Positions 7,250-14,357 of a stretch of 21,728 nt of DNA are shown in pieces. Under the pieces are notes generated by a model. The model worked only from the letters and a program-made list of their open reading frames with translations. It made no database searches and was not told the DNA's origin. The first letter of the stretch is position 1; the number at the start of each line of letters is the position of its first letter. This stretch comes from Bacillota bacterium. GTDB lineage: Bacteria > Bacillota > Desulfotomaculia > Desulfotomaculales > JAJYZD01. The stretch spans positions 1 to 21,728 of the forward strand of contig JAJYZD010000027.1 in NCBI GenBank assembly GCA_021800315.1, written 5' to 3'. The translations under genes were made by a program, and so were the position numbers.

Positions 7250-7278
7250 CGGGGGGGGGCTGATAAAGCCCCCCCCCG
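7250..7278 (+). terminator. Terminator hairpin after fbp
   Basis: A perfect 12-bp stem (7250-7261 with 7267-7278), containing nine consecutive G-C pairs, and a 5-base GATAA loop, seven bases after the fbp stop. The following tract is only TTCAAT, so termination relies on stem strength. Confidence 0.65.
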
Positions 7279-7479
7279 TTCAATCCCGGAGAACTGGTAT
7301 CCGAAGGTGGATCGCTGGTGTTGCGACTGCCACCACTTACAGTAGTCGTCCAGGATCTGGCACTGCCCATTGCCCGGAGCACCTTCCAACTCGCTTACGT
7401 TGCCGGCCTGGGACAGGGCCGCGTCCACGGTCGAGGCGGTGTTCAGGAACCACCGGGGGGAAGTGGTGGGCGGGATGGA
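7276..7479 (-). other. Coding-like open stretch of unknown origin
   Basis: The 307-bp gap between fbp and the zinc-ribbon gene has no complete gene. One minus-strand frame reads as protein-like sequence with a natural residue mix (WFLNTASTVDAALSQ, then CQILDDYCKWWQSQHQ). It has no start codon or ribosome site and runs into the fbp terminator. It may be a gene remnant or chance in G+C-rich DNA; I do not recognise it. Confidence 0.25.
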
Positions 7480-7516
7480 GGCGGTCCGCCGGTCTTGAGA
7501 CCCTGACCGCCCCAGA

Positions 7517-7539
7517 GGCCGCCGGTTCAACCGGCGGCC
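7517..7539 (-). terminator. Hairpin downstream of the zinc-ribbon gene
   Basis: A perfect 9-bp G+C stem, GGCCGCCGG/CCGGCGGCC, with a 5-base loop, 12 bases after the stop codon at 7551. No T tract follows on the minus strand, so it may act as an RNA 3' end protector as much as a terminator. Confidence 0.5.
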
Positions 7540-7550
7540 TTCGCCAATTC

Positions 7551-7856
7551 CTATCGTCTGTTCTGGGCGAAACAGTCGCGGCAATATACCGGACGGTCCC
7601 CGCGGGGCTGGAACGGCACCTGCGTCTGACATCCGCACGAAGCGCAGACCACCGGGAACATCTCCCGCTCCGACCGGCTGTACCCGCCGCTGTACCCGCC
7701 GCGATCGCGGGTATTCTGCTTCCTGGCGGACCGGCACTCGGGGCAACGGCCCGGGTTGTTCTGGAACCCCTTCTCGGCGAAGAACTCCTGCTCCGCCACC
7801 GAGAAAACGAAATCCCTCCCACAATCACGACAGGTCAACATTTTGTCTTCGAACAC
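7551..7856 (-). CDS. Double zinc-ribbon protein
   Basis: A 101-residue protein with two zinc ribbons. The first (residues about 6-45) is LTCRDCG...GRCPECR with the intervening DFVFSVAEQEFFAEKGFQN, typical of the probable zinc-ribbon domain PF13451. The second (about 70-98) is VVCASCGCQTQVPFQP...VYCRDCF, the CxxC-x17-CxxC type. All eight cysteines are present. Between them is a glycine/tyrosine/serine linker. The function of such proteins is unknown; nucleic acid binding is a guess. GTG 7856 was chosen because AAGGAGGT sits about six bases upstream; TTG 7862 is too close and ATG 7841 too far. A good minus-strand promoter lies at 8054-8082. Confidence 0.82.
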   Translation of the reverse strand: MFEDKMLTCRDCGRDFVFSVAEQEFFAEKGFQNNPGRCPECRSARKQNTRDRGGYSGGYSRSEREMFPVVCASCGCQTQVPFQPRGDRPVYCRDCFAQNRR

Positions 7857-8053
7857 AAACAAACCTCCTTCTTCTTATTGCCCGGCAAGTCGGGGAAAAA
7901 GCACGGCCTGATCCCCGCTACCTGGAGGCAATCGCGATGGAGGCTTTGCTTGATCCTGAATTTGGGGCAGTTTTAGAAATACGCCGCAACCGGAACCGGT
8001 TACCGGTCCGCCCGGAACGCAATCCGGTCCACCGGCCTACCAACCGTGGGCCT

Positions 8054-8082
8054 ATTATACACCGAAGGCAATGGCAATACAA
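8054..8082 (-). promoter_or_regulatory. Sigma-A type promoter for the zinc-ribbon gene
   Basis: On the minus strand TTGTAT (8082-8077) and a perfect TATAAT (8059-8054) are separated by 17 bp. Transcription would begin near 8047 and give a leader of about 190 nt before GTG 7856. The leader contains several ACCGGT/CCGGT repeats (7995-8036) that can pair with each other. Confidence 0.6.
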
Positions 8083-8370
8083 CTACTTAATTGGGCAATC
8101 ACCAGGATTTACCCGACACAAAGCCTCAATTTGCGACACCGGAGTCCCTGACATTCCGGCGCCGGCCGGCGCGTTTCTGCGCCAACACAGCCTTCTCCCG
8201 GGGCGGCACCGGCAAAAGAACGGAAAGAACCAGCCCCGGCAAGGGAAATGACGGTATGATGCGGATGGTGGCCGCCAGGCCCGGTCCGCTGACCAGGACC
8301 GTAAGACAACCGCCTGGCGGGAACCAACCGGCAATTCTCTTCGCCGGGGCGGACAGAAGCCGGGGGCCTG
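8083..8370. other. Intergenic region upstream of the chromate transporter gene
   Basis: The 553-bp gap 7857-8409 holds the zinc-ribbon promoter and leader and the transporter promoter. The middle part shows no convincing gene: open frames here (for example from ATG 7937) have an arginine/proline composition typical of chance frames. GGCGG/CCGCC inverted stretches near 8267-8322 were noted without a clear role. Confidence 0.4.
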
Positions 8371-8379
8371 TTGTATAAT
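8350..8379 (+). promoter_or_regulatory. Promoter of the ChrA-type transporter gene
   Basis: A perfect TATAAT (8374-8379) lies 18 bp after CGGACA (8350-8355, 4 of 6 matches). A start near 8386 leaves a leader of about 24 nt before ATG 8410. Confidence 0.5.
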
Positions 8380-8409
8380 AGACCTGATGGGCAGGGACGG
8401 ACGGGGGGA

Positions 8410-9675
8410 ATGCTGGTGGAGCAGCCCGTTGCCGGGAACAGACGGGAAACCGGTATCCTTCCCCTGGCGGCGGCCTTTTTGCGGCTCGGCCTGTCCTCCT
8501 TCAGCCTCGCCGTGCTCAACGAGGCCAGGCGGCAATTCGTGGAGCGGCGCGGCTGGCTCACGCTCGAAGAGTACCTGGACGGGGTGGCCATGGCCCAACT
8601 CCTGCCGGGGGCTCCGGCCCTTAACCTGGTCAGTTGGCTCGGCCACCGCCTGCGCGGTCCGGCCGGGTCGTTCACCGCGGCGGTATCTTTTCTCCTGCCC
8701 GGCTTCACCGCCATGGTCGGACTCACCGAACTTTACCTGGCGTACGGCACCCTCACCGTGGTCCGGTCCGTGCTCCTGGGCATGGGCGCCCTGGTGACCG
8801 GACTGTTGACCGACACCATTATCAACCTCTGGCTGGACGGTATCAACACCCCGTCCCTGGTGCTACTGGCCGTTTTCGGTTTTGCCGCCGTATCCTGGTC
8901 CGGGACCGCCGTCGTCCTGAGTCTGGCGGCGGCCGTAGCCGCCAGCACCTTTCTGACCTTTCTGTCCCGCCGGTGGCCGGCCTGGAGCCGGTACCTCGAC
9001 CGTCCTTTCCGGCCGGAGCGGACACCGGCCGCCCGGAAAGGTCCGCCGGACGGGGCCTTCGACTGGCACGGCCTCGCGCACAGCCTCCTCTGGCTCGGCC
9101 TCCTCCTGGGCGTTGATCTCTGGCTGACGTCCCGGGTTCAGTTGTACCGCCAACTGGGTCTCAGCCTCTTCCGCATCGGGGCCCTCACCTTCGGCACCGG
9201 CTATGCCATGCTGCCTTTCATCAGGGCGACGGTGGTCGCCCGCTACCACTGGCTCTCCGGCCCGCAATTCAACACCGCCCTGGCTTTTTCCCTCATGACC
9301 CCGGGACCGGTCACCATCATCTCCGCCTTTATCGGCATGAAAACCGCCGGTCTGTCCGGCGCGGCGCTCGCCGCCGCCAACACCTACCTGCCGTCCTTCG
9401 GCCTGGTTAACCTCATGGCTTCCCTGTACCGGTACATCCAGCGCGTGGAATGGCTGCGAACCGTCATCAAGGGCATGGTCGCCGTCTTCGTCGGCAGCCT
9501 GGGCTCCATTATAATCGGGCTGGCGGGATCATCCCTGCATGGGCCGGACACCTGGGCCCTGGCCGCGGGAGCCTTTTTGGCCCGCCGCTTCACCAAGTGG
9601 GACACCGTATGGATCATCCTGGCCGGCGCGTCCGTGTCCGCCCTCTGGTTCGGCCTGGCGCGGCCGTGGGGCTAA
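8410..9675 (+). CDS. chrA: ChrA-family transporter (chromate transporter family)
   Basis: An integral membrane protein of about 421 residues with two homologous halves. The first half opens with AFLRLGLSSFSLAVLNEARRQFVERRGWLTLEEY, the chromate-transporter signature, and continues with VAMAQLLPGAPALNL. The second repeats it as LFRIGALTFGTGYAMLPFIRATVV, RYHWLSGPQFNTALAFSLMTPGPVTIISAFIG. About ten hydrophobic segments are visible. ChrA proteins export chromate, probably by proton exchange, though many CHR proteins in anaerobes have unknown substrates. The FGGP motif of the first half is replaced by FSLA, so the specificity may differ. ATG 8410 lies close to GGGGGG; GTG 8416 is an alternative with better spacing. 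The stop overlaps the convergent kinase stop by three bases. Confidence 0.82.
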   Translation: MLVEQPVAGNRRETGILPLAAAFLRLGLSSFSLAVLNEARRQFVERRGWLTLEEYLDGVAMAQLLPGAPALNLVSWLGHRLRGPAGSFTAAVSFLLPGFTAMVGLTELYLAYGTLTVVRSVLLGMGALVTGLLTDTIINLWLDGINTPSLVLLAVFGFAAVSWSGTAVVLSLAAAVAASTFLTFLSRRWPAWSRYLDRPFRPERTPAARKGPPDGAFDWHGLAHSLLWLGLLLGVDLWLTSRVQLYRQLGLSLFRIGALTFGTGYAMLPFIRATVVARYHWLSGPQFNTALAFSLMTPGPVTIISAFIGMKTAGLSGAALAAANTYLPSFGLVNLMASLYRYIQRVEWLRTVIKGMVAVFVGSLGSIIIGLAGSSLHGPDTWALAAGAFLARRFTKWDTVWIILAGASVSALWFGLARPWG

Positions 9676-11408
9676 TCCTCCCCGGCGGCCGGCAGGGTGA
9701 AGCTGAAGGTGGAACCAAGCCCCAACTCGCTCTGAACGGCGACGGTACCCCCGTGCGCCTCCACGATGTGCTTTACTATGGCCAGGCCCAGGCCGGTCCC
9801 GCCGAGGGAACGGGAACGCGATTTCTCCACCCGGTGGAACCGCTCCCAGATATGGGGCAGTTCTTCGGCCGGAATGCCGGGACCGTTGTCCCGCACGCTG
9901 ATTCCGATGCGGTCGGGCCCGCTCCGGGCCGCCACCAGTTCGATCGAGCCGCCGGGCCGCGAAAAGCGGACCGCGTTGCCCACCAGATTGATCAATACCT
10001 GCTCGATGCGGTCCTCGTTACCTAAAACCGGAGGCAGGTCCGCGGGTACGGCCTGTTGCACGCGCAGTCCCGCCTCCCGGATCTGCAGTCCCAGTTTGAC
10101 CAGGACGCGGGAAAAAAGATCGGCCACATCGACCAGGTTGATCTCCCACCCGGTCTGACCCCTTTCCAGGACGGCCAGGTCCAGAAGGTCGTGGATCAAC
10201 CGGTTCAAACGCAGGGTTTCCCGGTGCATCAGACCGAGATGTTCCACCCGGCCGGGCCCCTCTTCCAGCATCCCGTCCTGCATGGCCTCGATGAAGCCCT
10301 GGATGGAGGTCAGCGGGGTGCGCAGTTCGTGGGACACGTTGGCGACGAAATCCCGGCGCAGGTTCTCCAGTTGGCGCAGTTCGGTAATATCCTCCAGCAC
10401 ACCCACCGCACCGAAGGTCTGCCCGTCGCGGCCCTCCAGGGGAGCCACCTTGGCCAGCAGGAAAGTTTTCCCGTCGTCCGGCGAAAACTCCGCCGATCGC
10501 CTTGTCCCCGTCGCCAGCACCGCGCCGAAAAGGCCGGTCAGAGGCTCGGTCAGAACCGCGGCCCCGGCTCCCAGGGTGCGTACGCTGGCCGGATTGCCCA
10601 GGATCACCCGGCCGTCGCGGTCCACGGCCAGGACACCTTCGCCCATGTTGTCCAGGATGTTTTCCAGCTTGGATTTTTCCTGTTTCAGGGCCGTTACCGT
10701 CTCTTCCAGGGCCACCGCGAGTTTGTTGAAATTTTCCGCCAGCTGGCCCACCTCGTCCCGCGAGGCCACCGGCAACTGCCGCGAGTAGTCGCCCCGGGCC
10801 ATCTCCATGGTCAGCCGGTTCATCTGGGCCAGGGGACGGGCGATGGAGCGGGAGAGGAGGAAACTGGCAACGGCGGCCAGGACCACCGCGATGGCGGCCG
10901 CGTAATCAATCAGCCTGTGCACCGCCGACAGGGAGGCGTTGACGTCGGCCAGCGGGGTAAACAGCAGTACGGCCCCGGTCACCCGGCCCCGGTATTCCAC
11001 CGGTACACCCACCGTAATGGCGTTTTGGTCGAGGACCGGGTTGCGTTCACGCCTGACCACCACCTGGCCGCGCAGGAGGCTGGCCCGGTCGGCCGGATCC
11101 AGCCTGGCGTGTCCGTGCCGGCCCCCGGAAGCCTCCTCCAGGTCGGCGAGGGTCAATATCCGGGCGGGACCGCTGCGGGTGAGGGTGAACGTGCGCAAGA
11201 AAGAGCCGGCTCCCCCCGTTGTTTCCTCATGTAAAAAGGGTGCCACCCGGGTGGCCAGTTGCCGCCCGTGGGTCAAAAGCTGTTTTTCCTTGGCTTCGAA
11301 ATAATAGTTGGTGTAGAAGCGGGACATGGCCACGCCCACCGCCAGCAGGGTGATCAGGGTCACCAGGAGGTAGGAGACAAGCAACCGGGTAAAGAGATTT
11401 GTTCGCAA
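9672..11408 (-). CDS. Sensor histidine kinase (PhoR/ResE-like, PAS-containing)
   Basis: A 578-residue membrane kinase. Transmembrane segments are at about residues 9-28 and 168-188, enclosing an extracytoplasmic sensor domain of about 130 residues. HAMP follows (IARPLAQMNRLTMEMARGDYS, about 186-240), then a PAS domain (LENILDNMGEGVLAVDRDGRVI, about 248-345). The dimerisation/phosphorylation domain contains RRDFVANVSHELRTPLTSIQ with His360, and the ATPase has NLVGNAVRFS, DNGPGIP and GGTGLGLAIVKHIV boxes. All catalytic motifs are intact. TTG 11408 follows AGGGGGG by eight bases. It should phosphorylate the response regulator at 13637-14320, which it would directly follow but for the insertion. 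The 23-bp copy of the regulator's 3' end just upstream carries the TAG and then the original ribosome site. Confidence 0.93.
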   Translation of the reverse strand: MRTNLFTRLLVSYLLVTLITLLAVGVAMSRFYTNYYFEAKEKQLLTHGRQLATRVAPFLHEETTGGAGSFLRTFTLTRSGPARILTLADLEEASGGRHGHARLDPADRASLLRGQVVVRRERNPVLDQNAITVGVPVEYRGRVTGAVLLFTPLADVNASLSAVHRLIDYAAAIAVVLAAVASFLLSRSIARPLAQMNRLTMEMARGDYSRQLPVASRDEVGQLAENFNKLAVALEETVTALKQEKSKLENILDNMGEGVLAVDRDGRVILGNPASVRTLGAGAAVLTEPLTGLFGAVLATGTRRSAEFSPDDGKTFLLAKVAPLEGRDGQTFGAVGVLEDITELRQLENLRRDFVANVSHELRTPLTSIQGFIEAMQDGMLEEGPGRVEHLGLMHRETLRLNRLIHDLLDLAVLERGQTGWEINLVDVADLFSRVLVKLGLQIREAGLRVQQAVPADLPPVLGNEDRIEQVLINLVGNAVRFSRPGGSIELVAARSGPDRIGISVRDNGPGIPAEELPHIWERFHRVEKSRSRSLGGTGLGLAIVKHIVEAHGGTVAVQSELGLGSTFSFTLPAAGED

Positions 11409-11421
11409 AGAGCCTGCCCCC

Positions 11422-11444
11422 CTATTGCGAAACCTCGAACTTGT
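11422..11444. repeat. 23-bp direct repeat, left copy
   Basis: Identical over 23 bp to 13637-13659; the flanking bases differ on both sides. On the minus strand it encodes the last codons (KFEVSQ frame) and stop of the response regulator gene, so this copy is the orphaned 3' tip of that gene directly before the kinase ribosome site. The two copies bracket a 2192-bp insertion. Confidence 0.9.
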
Positions 11445-11509
11445 CGCAGGTTCCTTTTATTAAGACCCCGCCACTCAGTTTACCAGTTCATCGGCCACGT
11501 CTGCCTTCA

Positions 11510-11650
11510 GCGGGCCTTCGGCGATCCACACGGCAAAGTTCGGCACCTCCGCCGGCCAAAACACGGGCCAGCGCCCCCGGGCTCTACCCTCACAGCTTGC
11601 GCGAACTCAACCAGTCATATTTGTCCACTTTCCAGGGCTCGTCCAGCCGG
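11510..11650 (+). pseudogene. Decayed coding fragment, copy A
   Basis: The plus strand reads FGDPHGKVRHLRRPKHGPAPPG and then, in another frame, GLYPHSLRELNQSYLSTFQG. The same pattern recurs in copy B (12550-12796), about 70 percent identical over the best 60 bases, so it is an old duplicated sequence and not chance. The parent family is not recognised. The rest of 11445-11726 shows no gene. Confidence 0.45.
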
Positions 11651-11726
11651 ATATGGCAGCCCTGGATCAATCCGTTCAGAGCCCAAACCTTTCTCTGGGC
11701 AGACAAACCGTAAGTTTATCTTCCTA

Positions 11727-12095
11727 TTACTTCCCGACTCGGATTCTTACTTTTTGTTGATCGACTACGATAATGTTCCCGCGAATCTGATCCTCTGAAA
11801 GAACGCTAATGGCTTTAAGTAAAATCTCGTTGACACCTTGTATCGATATGTCAATGGGAAGCCTGAGAAGGATAATGCCAGCGTGGGCTTGAGAACTCCT
11901 ATAGACCATGCCGACAAACCCAACATCACCGGTAACTATTGTAGCATCTGCCTTGTAAGCATAGGCAAATATCTCATCATCGCGGGCGCCCCGCAGCCCA
12001 ATGTCCCTTACATCAAGGGCATCATAACCAAGAGACCTTAGCAATGGTGCAGTCGAACGAGGCGGATCTTCGTCAATCAAAAGGCCGATGCTCAT
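11727..12095 (-). CDS. DUF5615 PIN-like toxin
   Basis: A 122-residue protein of the DUF5615 (PIN-like) family. It opens with IGLLIDEDPPRSTAPLLRSLGYDALDVRDIGLRGARDDEIFAYA and keeps the second acidic site VTGDVGF, giving the cluster of aspartates expected for a metal-dependent RNase. ATG 12095 overlaps the stop of the upstream DUF433 gene (ATGA), so the two are translationally coupled. The pair matches VapBC45-like toxin-antitoxin modules. The C-terminal part (INEILLKAISVLSEDQIRGNIIVVDQQKVRIR in outline) is complete. Base composition is lower in G+C than that of the surrounding chromosome, consistent with arrival on the 2.2-kb insertion. Confidence 0.85.
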   Translation of the reverse strand: MSIGLLIDEDPPRSTAPLLRSLGYDALDVRDIGLRGARDDEIFAYAYKADATIVTGDVGFVGMVYRSSQAHAGIILLRLPIDISIQGVNEILLKAISVLSEDQIRGNIIVVDQQKVRIRVGK

Positions 12096-12319
12096 AGAAT
12101 CGCTTTGACCTGCTCATCGCTTGCTATTTGTGCTGCATAGCGAAGAGCAGCCAAGATTTGGTCTTGAGTCAAATCGTATTCTCTTTTTATCTCCGCATAA
12201 CTGGCTCCACCGGCCAATTTACCTAATATCAGATCGACCGGAACCCTTGTTCCAGACAGCACGGGTTTTCCGCCCCTAATACCCGGATCTATTGTAATAC
12301 CTGGCATAATTTCTTTCAT
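12092..12319 (-). CDS. DUF433 antitoxin
   Basis: A 75-residue protein covering the whole DUF433 domain: ITIDPGIRGGKPVLSGTRVPVDLILGKLAGG, then the helix-turn-helix-like YAEIKREYDLTQDQILAALRYAA. Partners of DUF5615 PIN-like toxins are usually of this family (VapB45-like), acting as DNA-binding antitoxins. ATG 12319 is preceded by GGGGGAAAG; ATG 12307 is an in-frame alternative. It lies first in the two-gene unit, which is the usual antitoxin-toxin order. I saw no clear promoter in 12320-12420. Confidence 0.85.
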   Translation of the reverse strand: MKEIMPGITIDPGIRGGKPVLSGTRVPVDLILGKLAGGASYAEIKREYDLTQDQILAALRYAAQIASDEQVKAIL

Positions 12320-12549
12320 TCTACTTTCCCCCTAACACAGGAACCATAAATCTTAGAACCCCTAAGAGCACCATATTCTCGCCAAAGAAAAATCGTATAC
12401 ACTAGAGTTAATGCCGCTATTTCCGCCCGTTGAGTCAGTGCGCTTGGCACCTCTGATTTTGCTTCAGACACACTTGCCAGCATAAGTAAAAACAGTCGTT
12501 TGCATACATGCTATTACGACGTCAGCGAGATGTCAACGATATATCATGG

Positions 12550-12796
12550 GCCCCCGGTAATCCACATGGCCGGGTCAACCTTAGCCGGCCTACCACGTAC
12601 GCCAACACCCGGACTCCACCCGCCCTGCTAACGCGAACTCAGCCACGCATACCTGCCGACCTTGCCCAACATCGATTCCCAAAGAGAGTTGTTGCCGCTG
12701 GAAATTGCCGAGACAAAGATCAAACTCGCAAGAGCCAATAAGAAGCCGGCTTATGCGGAGAAGGGCTTAAAGAAGGCTTACGACGCGAACCTCTGA
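12550..12796 (+). pseudogene. Decayed coding fragment, copy B
   Basis: The plus strand reads APGNPHGRVNLSRP, then (after a frame change) PGLHPPC, a stop at 12629, and RELSHAYLPTLPN. It then continues as a clearly protein-like run with LPLEIAETKIKLARANKKPA and ends AYDANL-stop at 12794. The first half parallels copy A (FGDPHGKV..., PGLYPHSLRELNQSYL). It is broken by at least one stop and a frameshift. The parent protein is not recognised. The stretch 12320-12550 holds nothing I can name. Confidence 0.45.
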
Positions 12797-13411
12797 TATC
12801 AATTGACAAAACCCGTCCCTGGTTCTCTTACCGCCCCTTGCCCCATAAAGCCGGGCAGAGAATGAGATCACTATTGACAATAGATCCTTTACCAATTCAC
12901 GCCGACTATCATCCGGCTCCTTTTCCGCAATTACACTTATTTCCATGCGGCAGTACCGAAGATGACTCTCGGTATATAAATAGCCGAATCCGGCCAGCCT
13001 GTCGGGGTATTCGATCAGGAGTTTCGTGTATCCGCCCCTTTCAGGCAGCTTGAGAACTTTCGCCAATCCCCGGCGCTGTTAATTTAGTCAGCCACCCACG
13101 TCCGAAACCTCGTGCCCAACAGTAAATCCCTTATCCTTGGCGAATTGGCGCAACCGCAGCATCTGCCGTTCCAAATTGCCGGAATCAGCTTGCTTCTTTG
13201 TGGATGCACGCGCACATAAAGTGGCACTTTTCCCCTCTTGCCCGAATATTTCTCCGGAACTCAAAAGCCGTGCCACTTCGTCCGTGGAATATCTGCGTTG
13301 CCCGCCTGGAAGCCGTCCGGGCTTTATTAAGCCTCTCTTTTCATAATTCCGCAGACTGTTCGCATGTACTCCAAGCTTTTTTGCCGCCTGGGCAATGGTC
13401 AATAATCCCAT
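12767..13411 (-). pseudogene. IS607-family serine recombinase (TnpA), two in-frame stops
   Basis: One reading frame covers the whole transposase. The N-terminal MerR-type helix-turn-helix is LTIAQAAKKLGVHANSLRNY with the following RLPGGQRRYSTDEV. The serine-recombinase start is CARASTKKQADSGNLERQ, with the catalytic serine in RAST. The C-terminal part is GGYTKLLIEYPDRLAGFGYL, then ELVKDLLSIVISFSARLYGA. Between them the frame reads SDVGG-stop-LN-stop-QRRGLAKVLKL, where relatives have SDVGSGLNExRRGL: a TGA and a TAA, with two residues missing. The protein cannot be made whole without readthrough. The tnpB partner normally found in IS607 elements is absent. The promoter is still recognisable. 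Confidence 0.85.
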
Positions 13412-13417
13412 GGTATT

Positions 13418-13446
13418 ATGATATCAGTTTTGGGGTGGTTTGTCAA
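13418..13446 (-). promoter_or_regulatory. Consensus promoter giving a leaderless tnpA transcript
   Basis: On the minus strand a perfect TTGACA (13446-13441), a 17-bp spacer and TATCAT (13423-13418, 5 of 6) are followed after six bases by the tnpA ATG (13411). The expected +1 is the A of the ATG. No ribosome site lies before that ATG. Confidence 0.6.
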
Positions 13447-13552
13447 TCTTTATTAAGACAAAAGCAACTGCTGCGTACCTCCTCGATACGTAATGAGCCA
13501 CATAGTCGTTCAGGTTGGCTACCTCGTTCCAAAGGTCCTTGTTTGTGGCTTG
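13424..13552 (-). other. Protein-like stretch upstream of tnpA
   Basis: A minus-strand frame contains NKDLWNEVANLNDYVAHYV and YAAVAFVLIKIDKPPQN and stops ten bases before the tnpA ATG. The composition is protein-like and low in G+C but there is no supported start. It overlaps the tnpA promoter, so it is probably the tail of a truncated gene carried by the insertion. Family unknown. Confidence 0.3.
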
Positions 13553-13636
13553 AGTACGGACCGGTGCTGGTAAATGGCAGGCCCACGGCGAATCAGGGTG
13601 ACGGAGACACCGGATCCTCACCGGCGATTTGGAAAA

Positions 13637-13659
13637 CTATTGCGAAACCTCGAACTTGT
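13637..13659. repeat. 23-bp direct repeat, right copy
   Basis: This is the copy still inside the response regulator gene, covering its last codons and stop. It is identical to 11422-11444. The boundary at 13636/13637 marks the right edge of the insertion. Confidence 0.9.
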
Positions 13660-14320
13660 ACCCCTTGCCCCAGACCGTCTTGAGGTAGGACCGTCCACCG
13701 TCCGTCTTCAGCTTCTCGCGCAGCCGCCGGACGTGCGTGTCCACCGTACGCCCGTCTCCCGTATAGCTGTAATCCCATACTTTTTCCAGCAGTTCGTCCC
13801 GGGTGAAAACCCGGCGCGGACGGGAGGCCAGAAACCACAGCAGTTCAAACTCTTTGGGTGCCAGGGCGACCTCGCGGCCGGAAACCTCCACCCGGTTGGC
13901 CCGATAATCGATAACCAGTTCGGGATAAATAAGGACCTGGGAACGCCCCGCGCCGCCGCTTTCCGTGCGCCTCAGCACCGCCTTGACCCGGGCCACCAGT
14001 TCCCGGGGGGAGAAGGGTTTGGCCACGTAGTCGTCCGCTCCCAGTTCCAAACCCAGCACCCGGTCGAATTCGTCACCTTTGGCCGTCAGCATGATGACCG
14101 GCAGGTTGGAGAACGTCCGGATCTCCCGGCAGACGGCCCAGCCGTCCAGGCCGGGCAGCATGAGGTCGAGAAGAACCAGGCGGACGTTGCCGGCCCGGAC
14201 TCTCTCCAGGGCCTGCCGGCCGTCGCGGGCCACCTCCACCAGGAATCCCTCGTTCTCCAGGTACATCCGTACCAGCTCGAGCACGGCCTCTTCGTCATCC
14301 ACGACCAGTAAGCTGTCCAC
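13637..14320 (-). CDS. OmpR/PhoB-type response regulator
   Basis: A 227-residue DNA-binding regulator. The receiver domain (1-120) has the acidic pair Asp8-Asp9 (VVDDEEAVLE), the phosphorylation site Asp52 (LVLLDLMLPGLDG), Thr79 (MLTAKGDEFDR) and Lys101 (DDYVAKPFSPRELVARV). The C-terminal winged helix (about 128-225) shows EVALAPKEFELLWFLASRP, RVFTRDELLEKVW, RTVDTHVRRLREKL and TVWGKGYKFE. GTG 14320 is placed by GAGGGGGG about six bases upstream. It lies 37 bp after the Spy-like gene and was probably followed directly by the kinase gene before the insertion. The last 23 bp of the gene are duplicated at 11422-11444. The coding sequence itself is intact. Confidence 0.93.
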   Translation of the reverse strand: MDSLLVVDDEEAVLELVRMYLENEGFLVEVARDGRQALERVRAGNVRLVLLDLMLPGLDGWAVCREIRTFSNLPVIMLTAKGDEFDRVLGLELGADDYVAKPFSPRELVARVKAVLRRTESGGAGRSQVLIYPELVIDYRANRVEVSGREVALAPKEFELLWFLASRPRRVFTRDELLEKVWDYSYTGDGRTVDTHVRRLREKLKTDGGRSYLKTVWGKGYKFEVSQ

Positions 14321-14357
14321 GGGCGTCCCCCCTCTTCGCTGCCGGGCCCCGCCTGGA

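Larger units (their letters stand above)
11422..13659. mobile_element. 2.2-kb insertion splitting the two-component operon
   Basis: The segment is bounded by a 23-bp direct repeat of the response regulator's 3' end. Removing one repeat copy plus the inner 2192 bp would restore regulator-stop followed by kinase ribosome site and start. It contains a toxin-antitoxin pair, an IS607-type transposase pseudogene and decayed coding pieces, and much of it is less G+C-rich than its surroundings. No terminal inverted repeats were found. IS607 elements do not normally duplicate their target, so the mechanism is open: an integrase or another lost element is as likely. Confidence 0.7.

Noticed and set aside
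7937..8251. Plus-strand open frame of 104 codons with a plausible GGAGG site
   Set aside because: Composition is arginine-, proline- and asparagine-heavy with no recognisable motif, and it overlaps the zinc-ribbon promoter on the other strand.
12320..12550. Possible promoter or small gene upstream of the DUF433 antitoxin
   Set aside because: TATACG- and TTGGCG-like boxes occur but with wrong spacing, and no frame is protein-like.
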